From: DATBFU01 sp035498405
GTDB lineage: Bacteria; Acidobacteriota; Thermoanaerobaculia; UBA5066; Gp7-AA6
Assembly (NCBI GenBank): GCA_035498405.1
Contig: DATKAE010000122.1
Location: 21,611-85,610, forward strand
Length of the DNA: 64,000 nt
Reading direction: 5' to 3'
A program made the translations under genes and the position numbers. Of this stretch, positions 24,934-33,727 are shown in pieces. Below the pieces are notes generated by a model, which saw only the letters and a program-made list of their open reading frames with translations, ran no database searches and had not been told where the DNA came from. Each line of letters begins with the position of its first letter. Within the stretch, counting starts at the first letter, position 1.

Positions 24934-24999
24934 CAGGGCCGGCGGGACCGGCGCAACTCTCCCGGCGACAGCGGCCGGATGCCTCCGGGCCGCCACCGC

Positions 25000-25008
25000 T
25001 GTTATCAT
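25000..25008 (+). promoter_or_regulatory. Extended -10 promoter TGTTATCAT
   Basis: TG, one base, then TATCAT (5 of 6 to TATAAT) at 25003-25008. This would start transcription near 25015, about 40 nt before the ATG at 25057. There is no clear -35, as is usual for extended -10 promoters. Confidence 0.35.
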
Positions 25009-25056
25009 GACCACACTTTTTCCGGGGTTTGCGCGCTGTCTGTTCCGAAAATCGAC

Positions 25057-25596
25057 ATGACGACCGACGAGCTGGTTCATTTCATGGTCGAGAACGGCCG
25101 CCGCTGGGTGATGTCGCAGCGGGAGGCGTTTGCCCCGACCTCGGATCCGATCTCCGAGGAGGACCGCAAGATTCTCTGCCACTACTTCGGCCCGGCGGTC
25201 CTGCAGGGAACCCGTTGGACGTGGGTCGAGGAAATCGCCAATCCGGATTTCTACGCCGACCTCGAGCGGGCGGGACAGCCCCTTCCGCTCGACTTCCGCC
25301 TGATGACCGGAATCGTTTTCGTGGACACGATCGTCCTGTCGCGCAGCCAGTACGAGGGGCCGGCCACCTGGAGGCCACTGCTCTTCCACGAGCTGGTGCA
25401 CGTCGTCCAGTACCGGCTCCTCGGCCTTGATCGTTTCGTCTCGGAGTACGTCAACGGATGGGCGCGTAACGGCTTCTTCTACGAGGCGATCCCGCTCGAG
25501 CGGATGGCTTACGAGCTGCAAGGGCGCTTCGACCAGGCGTCGGGCCGGTTCTCCGTGGAGAGCGAGGTCGTCCGCGCCTTGCAGAAGTCCTCCTAA
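25057..25596 (+). CDS. HExxH zincin-like protein of unknown function
   Basis: 179 residues from ATG 25057. 'LLFHELVHVVQYRLLG' carries an HExxH motif (H111, E112, H115) followed by Val-Gln-Tyr, as in DUF4157-type and other minimal metallopeptidase domains. A third acidic ligand is likely in 'PLERMAYELQGRF'. No signal peptide or membrane helix is seen, so the protein is probably cytoplasmic. Flanking genes (a secreted lipocalin-like protein and a histidine kinase) give no clear functional link. Confidence 0.65.
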   Translation: MTTDELVHFMVENGRRWVMSQREAFAPTSDPISEEDRKILCHYFGPAVLQGTRWTWVEEIANPDFYADLERAGQPLPLDFRLMTGIVFVDTIVLSRSQYEGPATWRPLLFHELVHVVQYRLLGLDRFVSEYVNGWARNGFFYEAIPLERMAYELQGRFDQASGRFSVESEVVRALQKSS

Positions 25597-25675
25597 CCTC
25601 TCGCCGCGGCCGCCGGGCGCGGTGCTAGACTTTTCGCCTCCGCGCCCGCGGACACAGGAAAACTTGAGGACCGCC

Positions 25676-26761
25676 TTGTCGACACCGGGCGAGCCATCCC
25701 GCCGTTGGCTGTTCTGGATCCTCCAGCTCGGAGGCTGGGGTCTCTTCGGCGCGGGCATGTTCGTCGCGGGCGTGTCGAATTGGCCGGTCCTCTACACGGC
25801 CGTCGTCAAGTCGAGCCTGACCGTCTTCGGCTTCGCGATGAGCCTCGTGTTGCGTCTGATCTTTCGCACGCTCAGCCGCCGAGGCGTGCCGCTGCAGGGT
25901 GTCGTCTTGCTGGCGATCCCGCTCTCTTTCGGAGCGGCGGGCGTTTGGATGGCCGCGCACAACCTGGTCGTGTCGGCGTTCGTCGCGTGGCAACGGGGAG
26001 CGGCGGGGACGGGGATGCGCGGCTTCCCGGATTTCGTGAACACGATCTACTACTTCTTCGTTCTGATGGCCTGGAGCGTGCTCTATTTCGGCGTCCAGGC
26101 GTACCTGGACTTGCAGGCGGAGCGAGAACGGCTCCTGCGCGCGGAGAGTCTGGCGCATCAGGCGCGGCTGCGGGCGCTGCGGCTGCAGCTGAATCCGCAC
26201 TTTCTGTTCAACACGCTCAATGCGATCTCGACCCTCGTCTCCGAGTCCCGGACCGCCGAAGCCAATCGGATGCTTGCGCGTCTCTCCGATTTCCTGCGGT
26301 CGACGCTCGAGCGCGCGGAGGCCGACGAGATCCCCCTCTCGGAGGAGATCGACTTCGCGTGCCGGTATCTCGAGATCGAGGAGATTCGCTTCGGCGAGCG
26401 GCTGCGGGTCGACATCTCGGTCGCGGAGGGGGCCGAGGGAGCGCTCGTGCCGCCCTTGATCCTTCAGCCGCTGGTCGAGAACGCGGTGCGTCACGCGATC
26501 GGCAGCCGGGAGGAGGGCGGCGCCGTCGCGATCGCCGCGACGCGCCAGGAGGGATGGCTCACGCTCGGCGTCGACGACGACGGGCCGGGGCCGGATGCCG
26601 CGATGGAGGTCGGCAAAGGGGTCGGCCTCTCGAATACCCGGCAACGGCTCGCCGAGCTCTACGGCACGGGCGCGCGCCTGGAGCTCTCCCGCAACGAGCG
26701 TGGCGGGCTGGCGGTTTCGCTGCGACTGCCGTTTCGCACCTCCGTGCCGGGAGCCGCCTGA
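25676..26761 (+). CDS. Sensor histidine kinase, LytS/YehU type
   Basis: 361 residues from TTG 25676 (GAGGA five bases upstream); an in-frame TTG at 25664 is possible. Four membrane helices in the first ~150 residues lack a recognisable sensor domain. A short coiled coil ('DLQAERERLLRAESLAHQARLRALRLQ') leads to the His-kinase motif 'LNPHFLFNTLNAIS' with the phosphorylated His, then the ATPase with 'LVENAVRHAI' (N box), 'DDDGPG' and 'GVGLSNTRQRL' (G boxes). It should phosphorylate the LytTR regulator encoded two bases downstream. The signal is unknown. TAGACT at 25626-25631 is a possible -10. Confidence 0.92.
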   Translation: MSTPGEPSRRWLFWILQLGGWGLFGAGMFVAGVSNWPVLYTAVVKSSLTVFGFAMSLVLRLIFRTLSRRGVPLQGVVLLAIPLSFGAAGVWMAAHNLVVSAFVAWQRGAAGTGMRGFPDFVNTIYYFFVLMAWSVLYFGVQAYLDLQAERERLLRAESLAHQARLRALRLQLNPHFLFNTLNAISTLVSESRTAEANRMLARLSDFLRSTLERAEADEIPLSEEIDFACRYLEIEEIRFGERLRVDISVAEGAEGALVPPLILQPLVENAVRHAIGSREEGGAVAIAATRQEGWLTLGVDDDGPGPDAAMEVGKGVGLSNTRQRLAELYGTGARLELSRNERGGLAVSLRLPFRTSVPGAA

Positions 26762-26762
26762 C

Positions 26763-27545
26763 GTGCCGCTACGGGCCATCGTGGTGGACGATGAGCCGCT
26801 CGGCCGGCTCGGCATCGTCTCCCGACTCGAGAAGTCGGAGGCAGTCGAGGTCGTCGCGCAGTGCGGCAGCGCCCGCCAGGCCATCGAGGCCGTTCGGCGC
26901 TTTCGGCCCGACCTGCTCTTTCTCGACGTGCAGATGCCGGGCCTCGACGGCTTCGCCGTCATTGGGGCCATTCCCGAAGAGGAGCGGCCCCACATCGTGT
27001 TCGTCACCGCACACGACCGCCACGCCGTGCGCGCTTTTCAGGTCCATGCGCTCGACTACCTCCTGAAGCCGATCGACGACGAACGCTTCGAGCAGGCGCT
27101 GCGGCGCGCGATTCGGGCGATCGAGAGGGAGCGCGAAAGCGACGTCGGGCGGCGCGTGGCGGCCGTCGTCGAGGAGATGGGCGGCGGGCGCCCGGGGCGT
27201 CCGCCGCGGACCCTCTCCAACTGCTACGCGGTGAGGTCGAAAGGAAAGGTGACGTTCGTCCGGCACGCGGACATCGATTGGGTCGAGGCCGACGGCGATT
27301 ATGTGCGGCTCCACGCCGGTCCCCGGTCCTGGATGCTGCGCGAGACGATGGCCTCCGTCGAGCGGCGTCTCGGGCCGCGGCGCTTCCTCCGGATCCATCG
27401 TTCGACGATCGTCAACGTCGATCGCATCCGGGAGCTGCGCTCCTTCGAAAATGGAGACTACGCGGTTCTGCTGCACGACGCGACGGAGCTGCGGCTCTCC
27501 CGCACGTACCGGGAGGCGGTGGCGCGCCTGGCCGGCCGCGACTGA
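26763..27545 (+). CDS. Response regulator with LytTR DNA-binding domain
   Basis: 260 residues from GTG 26763. The receiver domain has the acidic pair in 'IVVDDEPLG', phospho-Asp in 'LLFLDVQMPGLDG', Thr in 'IVFVTAHD', and Lys in 'DYLLKPID'. After a linker, the LytTR domain starts near 'YAVRSKGKVTFVRHADIDWVEADGDYVRLH' and ends with 'FLRIHRSTIVNVDRIREL'. It forms a standard pair with the LytS-type kinase just upstream. The targets cannot be read from the window; the closest downstream gene is an aldo/keto reductase with its own -10-like box. Confidence 0.95.
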   Translation: MPLRAIVVDDEPLGRLGIVSRLEKSEAVEVVAQCGSARQAIEAVRRFRPDLLFLDVQMPGLDGFAVIGAIPEEERPHIVFVTAHDRHAVRAFQVHALDYLLKPIDDERFEQALRRAIRAIERERESDVGRRVAAVVEEMGGGRPGRPPRTLSNCYAVRSKGKVTFVRHADIDWVEADGDYVRLHAGPRSWMLRETMASVERRLGPRRFLRIHRSTIVNVDRIRELRSFENGDYAVLLHDATELRLSRTYREAVARLAGRD

Positions 27546-27633
27546 GCGCCGACTCCCCTCGGCTCGCCGCGCCACACCCCCGATTCGTCGAATACATGTT
27601 CGCCGCGGCCCCGGGCGCGCCTAGTCTCGCGGC

Positions 27634-28566
27634 ATGGCGAAGCAGGGCCGCCCGCCGACACGCCGCGAGGCGTTGCGCCTTTTCGGGGCGGCGGCGTCGG
27701 CGGTCTTGCTTCCCGCGCCGGAACCCCTCCCGTCGCAAGCGATGAGGGCGCGGACGATCCCGTCGTCCGGCGAGGAGCTGCCGGTGGTGGGGATCGGCAC
27801 CTGGAAGGCCTTCGATGTCGGATCCTCACCCGTCGAGCGCCGGCCCCTCGAAGAGGTGCTGTCGGCCTTCGTCCGCGGCGGAGGCCGACTCGTTGATTCT
27901 TCGCCGATGTACGGTCGGGCGGAGAGCGTCGTCGGCGAGATCGCGCAGAAGCTCGGTCTGCGGTCGTCCCTCTTTCTGGCCACGAAGGTCTGGACATCGG
28001 GCGGACTCGCCGGAGTCGAGCAGATGGAGCGGTCGGAGAAGGCCTTGCGGGCCGGCCGCCTGGATCTCTTGCAGGTGCACAACCTGATCGATGTCCGGAC
28101 GCACCTGCGCACGCTCGGCGCCTGGAAGGCGGAGGGCCGGGTCCGCTACATCGGTATCACGCACTACGTCGCGAGCGCCTATCCGGAGATCGAGCAACTG
28201 CTCCGGTCCGAGAGACTCGACTTTCTCCAGATCAACTACTCGGTCTTCGAGGCCGAGGCCGAAGAGCGTGTTCTTCCCCTCGCCGCCGAGCGCGGCGTCG
28301 CCGTGATCGCCAACCGGCCCTTCGGCGGGGGGGAGGCGTTGCGGCGGGCCGCCCGGCGGTCTCTGCCCGCCTGGGCGGAGGAGATCGAGTGCCGCTCCTG
28401 GGCGGAGCTCTTCCTGAAATGGATCCTTGGCGACGCCGCGGTCACCTGCGTGATCCCGGGGACCGGCAAGGTGGAGCACCTGAAAGACAACCTGCGAGCC
28501 GGTGTCGGTCCGCTGCCCGGCCGGGACCTGCGGCGGCGCATCGCGGACGCTGCCGGGTCCTTCTGA
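27634..28566 (+). CDS. Aldo/keto reductase with twin-arginine-like N-terminus
   Basis: 310 residues from ATG 27634. The N-terminus 'RPPTRREALRLFGAAASAVLLP' resembles a Tat signal, so the enzyme may be exported with its cofactor. The barrel follows: 'LVDSSPMYGRAESVVGE' (catalytic Asp and Tyr), 'LATKVW' (Lys), 'LLQVHNL' (His), 'IGITHYVASAY', and the NADP-binding end 'TCVIPGTGKVEHLKDNL'. It reduces an unknown carbonyl. ATG lies six bases after a -10-like TAGTCT (27622-27627). The next gene starts two bases after its stop. Confidence 0.85.
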   Translation: MAKQGRPPTRREALRLFGAAASAVLLPAPEPLPSQAMRARTIPSSGEELPVVGIGTWKAFDVGSSPVERRPLEEVLSAFVRGGGRLVDSSPMYGRAESVVGEIAQKLGLRSSLFLATKVWTSGGLAGVEQMERSEKALRAGRLDLLQVHNLIDVRTHLRTLGAWKAEGRVRYIGITHYVASAYPEIEQLLRSERLDFLQINYSVFEAEAEERVLPLAAERGVAVIANRPFGGGEALRRAARRSLPAWAEEIECRSWAELFLKWILGDAAVTCVIPGTGKVEHLKDNLRAGVGPLPGRDLRRRIADAAGSF

Positions 28567-28568
28567 CG

Positions 28569-29876
28569 ATGTTCCGGCAGCCGCTTCGGTGGCGTCCGAG
28601 CGCCTTGCCGATTCGGCCGGGGGAGGGAAGGAGGGTCGGCCTGTGCGTCCTGTACTTCTTCTGCCTTCTGTCGGCCTACTACGTCCTGCGGCCGGTCCGC
28701 GACGAGATGAGCGTTCGAGCGGGGGTGGGCAAGATGCCCTGGTTCTTCACCGGCACGTTCATCGCGATGCTCGCCCTCGTGCCCGTCTTCGGCTACGTCT
28801 CCTCGCGTTGCCCGCGGCGGCGCTTTCTTCCGAGCATTCTGTTCTTCTTCGCAGGCAACCTGGTCGTCTTCTTCATCGCATTGCGTCCTCCGGCGTTGTC
28901 CCCGTGGGCGGCACCCGCCTTCTTCGTCTGGTTGGCCGTCTTCAATCTGCTCGCCGTCTCCGTCTCCTGGAGCTTCGTATCGGATCTCTTCCAGCACGAG
29001 CAGTCTCGCCGCCTCTTCGGGATCGTAGCCGCCGGAGCGAGCCTGGGCGCCATTCTCGGACCCGCGGCGACGGCGCTGGCCGCGCCGCGGGTCGGTCCCG
29101 GCCGGTTGCTCCTCCCCGCGGCAGCGCTGCTCGTGGTTTGCGCGCTCGCCGCAAGCGCGCTCGGCCGAAACCGCTCGGAAGGGGAGCCGGAGGCAGGCGC
29201 GGCCCCGATCGGAGGCGGGTCGCTCGACGGGGTCGGGTTGACCGTGCGCTCGCCATTCCTGCTCGCCGTCGCGCTGGCCCTGGTTTGCTACACGATGGTC
29301 TCGACGGTCCTGTACTTCGCCCAGACCGAGATCGTGGGCGCGTCGATCCGGAGCGCGGGTGACCGGACGGCGCTCTTTGCGAAGGTCGATCTGGCGGTCA
29401 ACGGTCTGACGATCCTGCTTCAGGTTTTCGTGACGGGTCCTTTGATCCGGCGCACGGGCGTGGGAGGGGCGCTGGCGGCGGTGGCGGCCGCCGCGACCGC
29501 CGGGGTCGTTTTCCTCGGGATCGCGCCGGAGCTCGTCACGGTCGTGGCGCTCCAGATCGTTCACCGGGCCGGCCACTTCGCCGTGGGACGCCCGGCCCGG
29601 GAAACCCTCTTCGTCACGCTCGACGCCGAGACCCGTTACAAGGCCAAGGGCTTCATCGACACCGCCGTCTATCGCGGGAGCGACGCGGCCAGCGCCTGGC
29701 TCCTGGCTCTCTTGCGGTCGCATGGAGCCGGAGTGGCCGCGACGGCGTGGTTTTCGGTCCCGGTCGGGATGGTTTGGACGGCGACCAGCTACTGGTTGGG
29801 GAGGAAGGGAGACCAGCGGCAGGCCGAGCTGTCGCGGTGCCCGAGATCGCTGCCGGTCGACCGGAGTGTGGCTTGA
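28569..29876 (+). CDS. MFS / nucleotide-carrier-like membrane transporter
   Basis: 435 residues, about 12 helices. The first helix 'LCVLYFFCLLSAYYVLRPVRDEM' is characteristic of a bacterial group related to the NTP/NDP exchange (Tlc-type) carriers, usually annotated as MFS. The middle has 'FNLLAVSVSWSFVSDLFQHEQSRRLFGIVAAGASLGAILGP', also typical of this group. The substrate is unknown; real ATP/ADP exchange is unlikely outside intracellular parasites. The stop overlaps a TTG start of the next gene (TTGA). Confidence 0.8.
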   Translation: MFRQPLRWRPSALPIRPGEGRRVGLCVLYFFCLLSAYYVLRPVRDEMSVRAGVGKMPWFFTGTFIAMLALVPVFGYVSSRCPRRRFLPSILFFFAGNLVVFFIALRPPALSPWAAPAFFVWLAVFNLLAVSVSWSFVSDLFQHEQSRRLFGIVAAGASLGAILGPAATALAAPRVGPGRLLLPAAALLVVCALAASALGRNRSEGEPEAGAAPIGGGSLDGVGLTVRSPFLLAVALALVCYTMVSTVLYFAQTEIVGASIRSAGDRTALFAKVDLAVNGLTILLQVFVTGPLIRRTGVGGALAAVAAAATAGVVFLGIAPELVTVVALQIVHRAGHFAVGRPARETLFVTLDAETRYKAKGFIDTAVYRGSDAASAWLLALLRSHGAGVAATAWFSVPVGMVWTATSYWLGRKGDQRQAELSRCPRSLPVDRSVA

Positions 29877-32359
29877 CCGCGCTCGGCCACGACCTGCGGT
29901 CGGGGGTACGCCTGCTCTCCCGCTGGCCGGGCTTCGCCGCCGTCGTCGTCCTGACGCTCGGCCTCGGGATCGGGGCCAACACGGCGATCTTCGGCGCCGT
30001 CCAGGCCGTGCTCCTGCGGCGGCTGCCGTATCCGAGCGCCGACCGCTTGATGTTCGTGTCGCGCGCGTACCCCGGCTTCCCTCAGGGAGGAGGCAACTTC
30101 TCCTACCCGGCCGCGGCCGACATCGCTCGGATGAACCGCTCCTTCGACGTCTTTGCCGTGTACCAGGCGTACGGACCGCTCACCTTGACCGAGGGTCCTG
30201 AGCCCATCCGCGTCACGGTGAACTACGTCACGCCCTCCTACCTCGGGCTGCTCGGCCTGACGCCGGCGATGGGGCGGACGTTCCTCCCGCAGGAGGATCG
30301 ATACGAGGACGCCGATCCGGTGCTCGTGATCAGTCGCGATTTCTGGCGGCGGCAGCTCGGCGGGGCGCGCGATGTGGTCGGCCAGAGGCTCGTCTTGAAC
30401 GGGCGCACGTTCACGGTCGTCGGGGTCGCGCCGGCGGAGTTCCGGGACGCACCCGCCGAGCAGGAGCTCGGCCAGCCCATCGACGCCTGGGTTCCCCTGG
30501 GGCTCGCCCACCGCATCCTCGGTCAGTTCGGCCCGAACGATCGCGCGGGTGCGATCTTCTGGGGGATCGGACGGCGGCGGCCGGACGTCACGGTCGAGCA
30601 GGCCCGGGCCGACGTGGCGGCGATCGGCGAGCGCCTCGGGCAGATGTATCCCGAAACCGATCGAGGCTTCGGGCTCGTCGCGCGGCCCTTGAAGGATCAA
30701 CTGCTGGGGCTGCTCTACGCGCCAGTGCGGCTTCTCGCGGCCGGTGCGGCCTTCATCCTGCTGATCGGCTGCGCCAACGCGGCGAACCTGCTCCTGGCGC
30801 GGCTGGTCACGCGGCAGCGAGAGCTCGCTGTGCGGCTGGCCCACGGCGCGACCCGGGGCCATCTGATCGCGCAGGTCGTCGTCGAAAATCTCGTTCTGGC
30901 GCTCGCAGCCGGCGCGCTCGGGTCGTTGCTCGCCGTCTGGATCCTGGCGGCCCTGAGGCGGTCGGTCGAGGCGGGCCTGCCCCCGGTCGTCCATTTTTCC
31001 TTGACGGGCGGCCTGCTTCTGGGATCCGTCGCGCTGACGCTCGCGACCGGGCTGATCTTCGGCCTGGTGCCGGCGGTTCTCGGATCCCGAGTCCCGCTCG
31101 CCGAGGCCTTGAACGCCGGCGGCCGTCAGGGCGGCTCCGGCGTTCGGCGGTCCGCCGCCCGTGTTCTGGTGGCCTGCGAGGTCGGCCTCGCGCTCGTGCT
31201 GCTTTCGGGCGCGGGCCTGCTCGGCAAGAGCTTGAGCAACCTGACCTCGGCGGATCTCGGGTTCCGCACGAACAATCTGCTGACGATGCGTCTCGACCTG
31301 CGATCGGAGCGCTACTCGACGGAGGAGGGCCGCGCCCGGTTCGCCAAGAGCCTGATCCAGGAGCTCGAGCCGCTGCCGGGCGTCGAGTCGGTCACGCTTT
31401 GGGGGCCCAGCATGCTGGGCCGCGCGACGTGGGTTCTCGAAGCGGTTCGCGAGGGGGTGGCCGCGGACGATCCGTCGAATATCGTCATGTCGGCCCGACA
31501 CAGCGTCAATCCGGGGGCGCTCGGAAACCTCGGGATCGCGCTTCGAAGCGGGAGGGACTTCACCTGGAGCGATGACGCGCGCGCGCCGCTGGTCGCCATC
31601 GTCAGCGAGAGCACGGCGCGGACCCAGTGGCCCGGGGAGGATCCGATCGGCAAGAGGTTTCGCACGATGCGGATCCCCGGCTGGTTCACGGTGGTCGGCG
31701 TCGCCGCCGATGCGCGCCACCGGCAACGCATCGATTTGACCGACGCCGCCAACGGCATTGCGCCCGAGGGTCTCGGTCCTCAGCGAGACGTGTATCTTCC
31801 CTACGCGCAGAGGCCGAACCCGGCGCTCGTCGTGGCGGTGCGGACGAGCCGAGAGGTCGCCATGGCCACGCGGGCCCTTCGGGGCGCCGTGCGGCGGATG
31901 GACCCGGCCCTTCCCCTCTACGACGTCGCGCTGCTGGACGAGCGCCTGGCGGGCCAGGAGGTCGGAAGCCGAGTGCTCACGATCGTCGCGGGACTCTATG
32001 CCGGCGTCGCTCTGTTTCTCGCGTCGCTCGGCCTATACGGTGTCCTGGCACACTCGGTCGAGCGGCGCACACAGGAGATCGGAATCCGGCGGGCGCTCGG
32101 CGCTCCGCCTGCGAGCGTGCTCAGGCTGGTCGTGGCGGAAGGTCTGACTCCGACGCTCGTGGGAATCGGGGCCGGACTGCTGGCCGCCTTCCTGGTCACG
32201 AGGGGGATCGCCAGCCTGCTGTACGGTGTGGGCGCGACGGACCCCGGAGTCTTCTGCGGCATCATCGGATTGCTTCTCGGCGTCGCCGCCGCCGCTTGCT
32301 GGTTGCCCGCGCGTCGGGCCATTCGGGTCGACCCCATCGTCGCCCTGCGCGCCCCGTGA
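29873..32359 (+). CDS. Large MacB/FtsX-type permease without its own ATPase (acidobacterial orphan permease type)
   Basis: 828 residues from TTG 29873, which overlaps the previous stop. Two MacB-PCD/FtsX units in tandem: helix one 'WPGFAAVVVLTLGLGIGANTAIF' with 'LLRRLPYPSADRL', periplasmic domain, three helices ('FILLIGCANAANLLLARLVTRQRELAVRLAHGATRGHLI'), then a second set ending in 'RRTQEIGIRRALGAPPASVLRLVV' and 'VDPIVALRAP'. This two-unit layout with no ATPase gene nearby is the 'duplicated orphan permease' family that is strongly expanded in Acidobacteriota. It could borrow an ATPase or act without one; substrate unknown. Confidence 0.9.
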   Translation: MTALGHDLRSGVRLLSRWPGFAAVVVLTLGLGIGANTAIFGAVQAVLLRRLPYPSADRLMFVSRAYPGFPQGGGNFSYPAAADIARMNRSFDVFAVYQAYGPLTLTEGPEPIRVTVNYVTPSYLGLLGLTPAMGRTFLPQEDRYEDADPVLVISRDFWRRQLGGARDVVGQRLVLNGRTFTVVGVAPAEFRDAPAEQELGQPIDAWVPLGLAHRILGQFGPNDRAGAIFWGIGRRRPDVTVEQARADVAAIGERLGQMYPETDRGFGLVARPLKDQLLGLLYAPVRLLAAGAAFILLIGCANAANLLLARLVTRQRELAVRLAHGATRGHLIAQVVVENLVLALAAGALGSLLAVWILAALRRSVEAGLPPVVHFSLTGGLLLGSVALTLATGLIFGLVPAVLGSRVPLAEALNAGGRQGGSGVRRSAARVLVACEVGLALVLLSGAGLLGKSLSNLTSADLGFRTNNLLTMRLDLRSERYSTEEGRARFAKSLIQELEPLPGVESVTLWGPSMLGRATWVLEAVREGVAADDPSNIVMSARHSVNPGALGNLGIALRSGRDFTWSDDARAPLVAIVSESTARTQWPGEDPIGKRFRTMRIPGWFTVVGVAADARHRQRIDLTDAANGIAPEGLGPQRDVYLPYAQRPNPALVVAVRTSREVAMATRALRGAVRRMDPALPLYDVALLDERLAGQEVGSRVLTIVAGLYAGVALFLASLGLYGVLAHSVERRTQEIGIRRALGAPPASVLRLVVAEGLTPTLVGIGAGLLAAFLVTRGIASLLYGVGATDPGVFCGIIGLLLGVAAAACWLPARRAIRVDPIVALRAP

Positions 32360-32362
32360 CGG

Positions 32363-33664
32363 TTACTGCCCGGGGCGCCCCTTTCCGAGCTTGTCGAGCA
32401 GGACCGCCACGAGCATGTCACTCGTCACGTTCGTCATGGCGCGAGCCCGCGAGAGCAGCCAGTCGACGGTCAAGAGCAGGGGCAGCAGCTGCAAGGGGAG
32501 ACCGACCGTGGCGAGCACGAGCGACAGCGAAATCAGGCCCGCTTCCGGCACGCCCGCGATGCCGATCCCCGCAATCAAGCAGACCAGGGCGGCCGCGGCC
32601 TGCTGCGGCAGCGTGAGCGAAATCCCGTGGACTTGCGCGACGAAGAGGACGGCCATCGCCTCGTAGAGGAGGATCCCGTCGTTGTTCAGGTTCGTCCCGA
32701 CGCAGGCCGCCAGGCGGGCCGAGGCGGCGGAGATCTTCATCCGGTCCAGGCTGCGGAGCGTCAGCGGAAGAGTCGCGAGACTGCTCGAAGCGCCGAGGGC
32801 GTAGATGACGGGATCCCTCGCGCCGTGCCAGAACCACCGCAGAGGAACCCGCGCGGCCAGGGCGAGCCAGGCCTGGTAGACGACGATCACCTGAATCCCG
32901 AGTCCGAGCAGCGCGACACCGACGTACGGACCCAGCCCTGCGAAGGGCGCGAAGCCGTGTTGTCCGACCGTCTGCGCCACGACTCCCAGCACCGCGAGGG
33001 GAACGATGGCGATGATCCAGGCGAGCATCTCCTCGAAGGCATGCAAGAGCGTGGATACGGCGTCCTCGACGACCCGGTATCCTGTTTCTCCGCGCCCCGT
33101 CTGTTCCGTTTTGACGCGCCGCAACGCCGCGCCGAGAAGCACCCCGATGACCACGATCGCCAGAATCGTGTTCTCGACGAAGGGCCCGGCCACACTCGTG
33201 GGAACCAGGCCCGAGACGACCCTTCCGAAGTCGAGTCCCTCGGGGGGCCGCGCCGGGGTGGTGGCGGCGGCCGCCGCGCGGCGCAGGGCGGGCGAGGCCT
33301 CGCCGGGCCGCAGGACGTTGGAGAGGGTCAGCCCGATGGCAAGCGCCAGCGCCGCGTTGGTCAGCGAGATCGCGACCATTCTCGCCGCGGAGCGGCCGTG
33401 AATCGTCGTGCGGAGGAAGGCGTCGAGGATGGCGAAGAAGAGCAGCGGCGCCGCCAGGGCCTTGATCAGGGTGATGATGACGCGCCCGGCCTCTCCCAGC
33501 GGCGCGGCACGGGGGCCGGCGAGGAGACCCAGGGCGGCTCCCGCGGCCATGGCGGCCAGGATCCGGACGTAGAACGGGAAGCGCCGGCGTGCCGACTTCG
33601 GCGCGGGCTCCGCAATCTCCTTCCCTGAAGATGCCGGGTCAGGCAATGCCCGAGCGTAACCCAT
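32363..33664 (-). CDS. Dicarboxylate/amino acid:cation symporter (DAACS family)
   Basis: 433 residues from ATG 33664. Eight helices and two re-entrant loops in the GltPh layout: 'LIKALAAPLLFFAILDAFL', the Ser-rich loop 'LGASSSLATLPLT', the binding helix 'GTNLNNDGILLYEAMAVLFVAQ', and the last helix 'NVTSDMLVAVLLDK' (usually N..GD). In most members the binding helix reads NMDGT; here it is NNDGI, so the cation or substrate selectivity may differ. The Ala/Pro-rich insert near residues 110-150 is variable. It is convergent with the preceding permease (three bases apart) and divergent from the flavoprotein gene. The N-terminus is uncertain. Confidence 0.88.
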   Translation of the reverse strand: MGYARALPDPASSGKEIAEPAPKSARRRFPFYVRILAAMAAGAALGLLAGPRAAPLGEAGRVIITLIKALAAPLLFFAILDAFLRTTIHGRSAARMVAISLTNAALALAIGLTLSNVLRPGEASPALRRAAAAATTPARPPEGLDFGRVVSGLVPTSVAGPFVENTILAIVVIGVLLGAALRRVKTEQTGRGETGYRVVEDAVSTLLHAFEEMLAWIIAIVPLAVLGVVAQTVGQHGFAPFAGLGPYVGVALLGLGIQVIVVYQAWLALAARVPLRWFWHGARDPVIYALGASSSLATLPLTLRSLDRMKISAASARLAACVGTNLNNDGILLYEAMAVLFVAQVHGISLTLPQQAAAALVCLIAGIGIAGVPEAGLISLSLVLATVGLPLQLLPLLLTVDWLLSRARAMTNVTSDMLVAVLLDKLGKGRPGQ

Positions 33665-33714
33665 CGGAAGCAGAGGGGCCAGCAATGGGGTCGCGGTTGT
33701 GCGAAGGACGCCGA

Positions 33715-33720
33715 TAAGAT
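33715..33720 (+). promoter_or_regulatory. -10-like box TAAGAT, probable leaderless promoter
   Basis: TAAGAT lies seven bases before ATG 33728, with no Shine-Dalgarno between. Transcription would start at about 33727, next to the start codon. It sits in the 63-bp divergent gap with the DAACS gene. Confidence 0.4.
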
Positions 33721-33727
33721 TCCGGAA

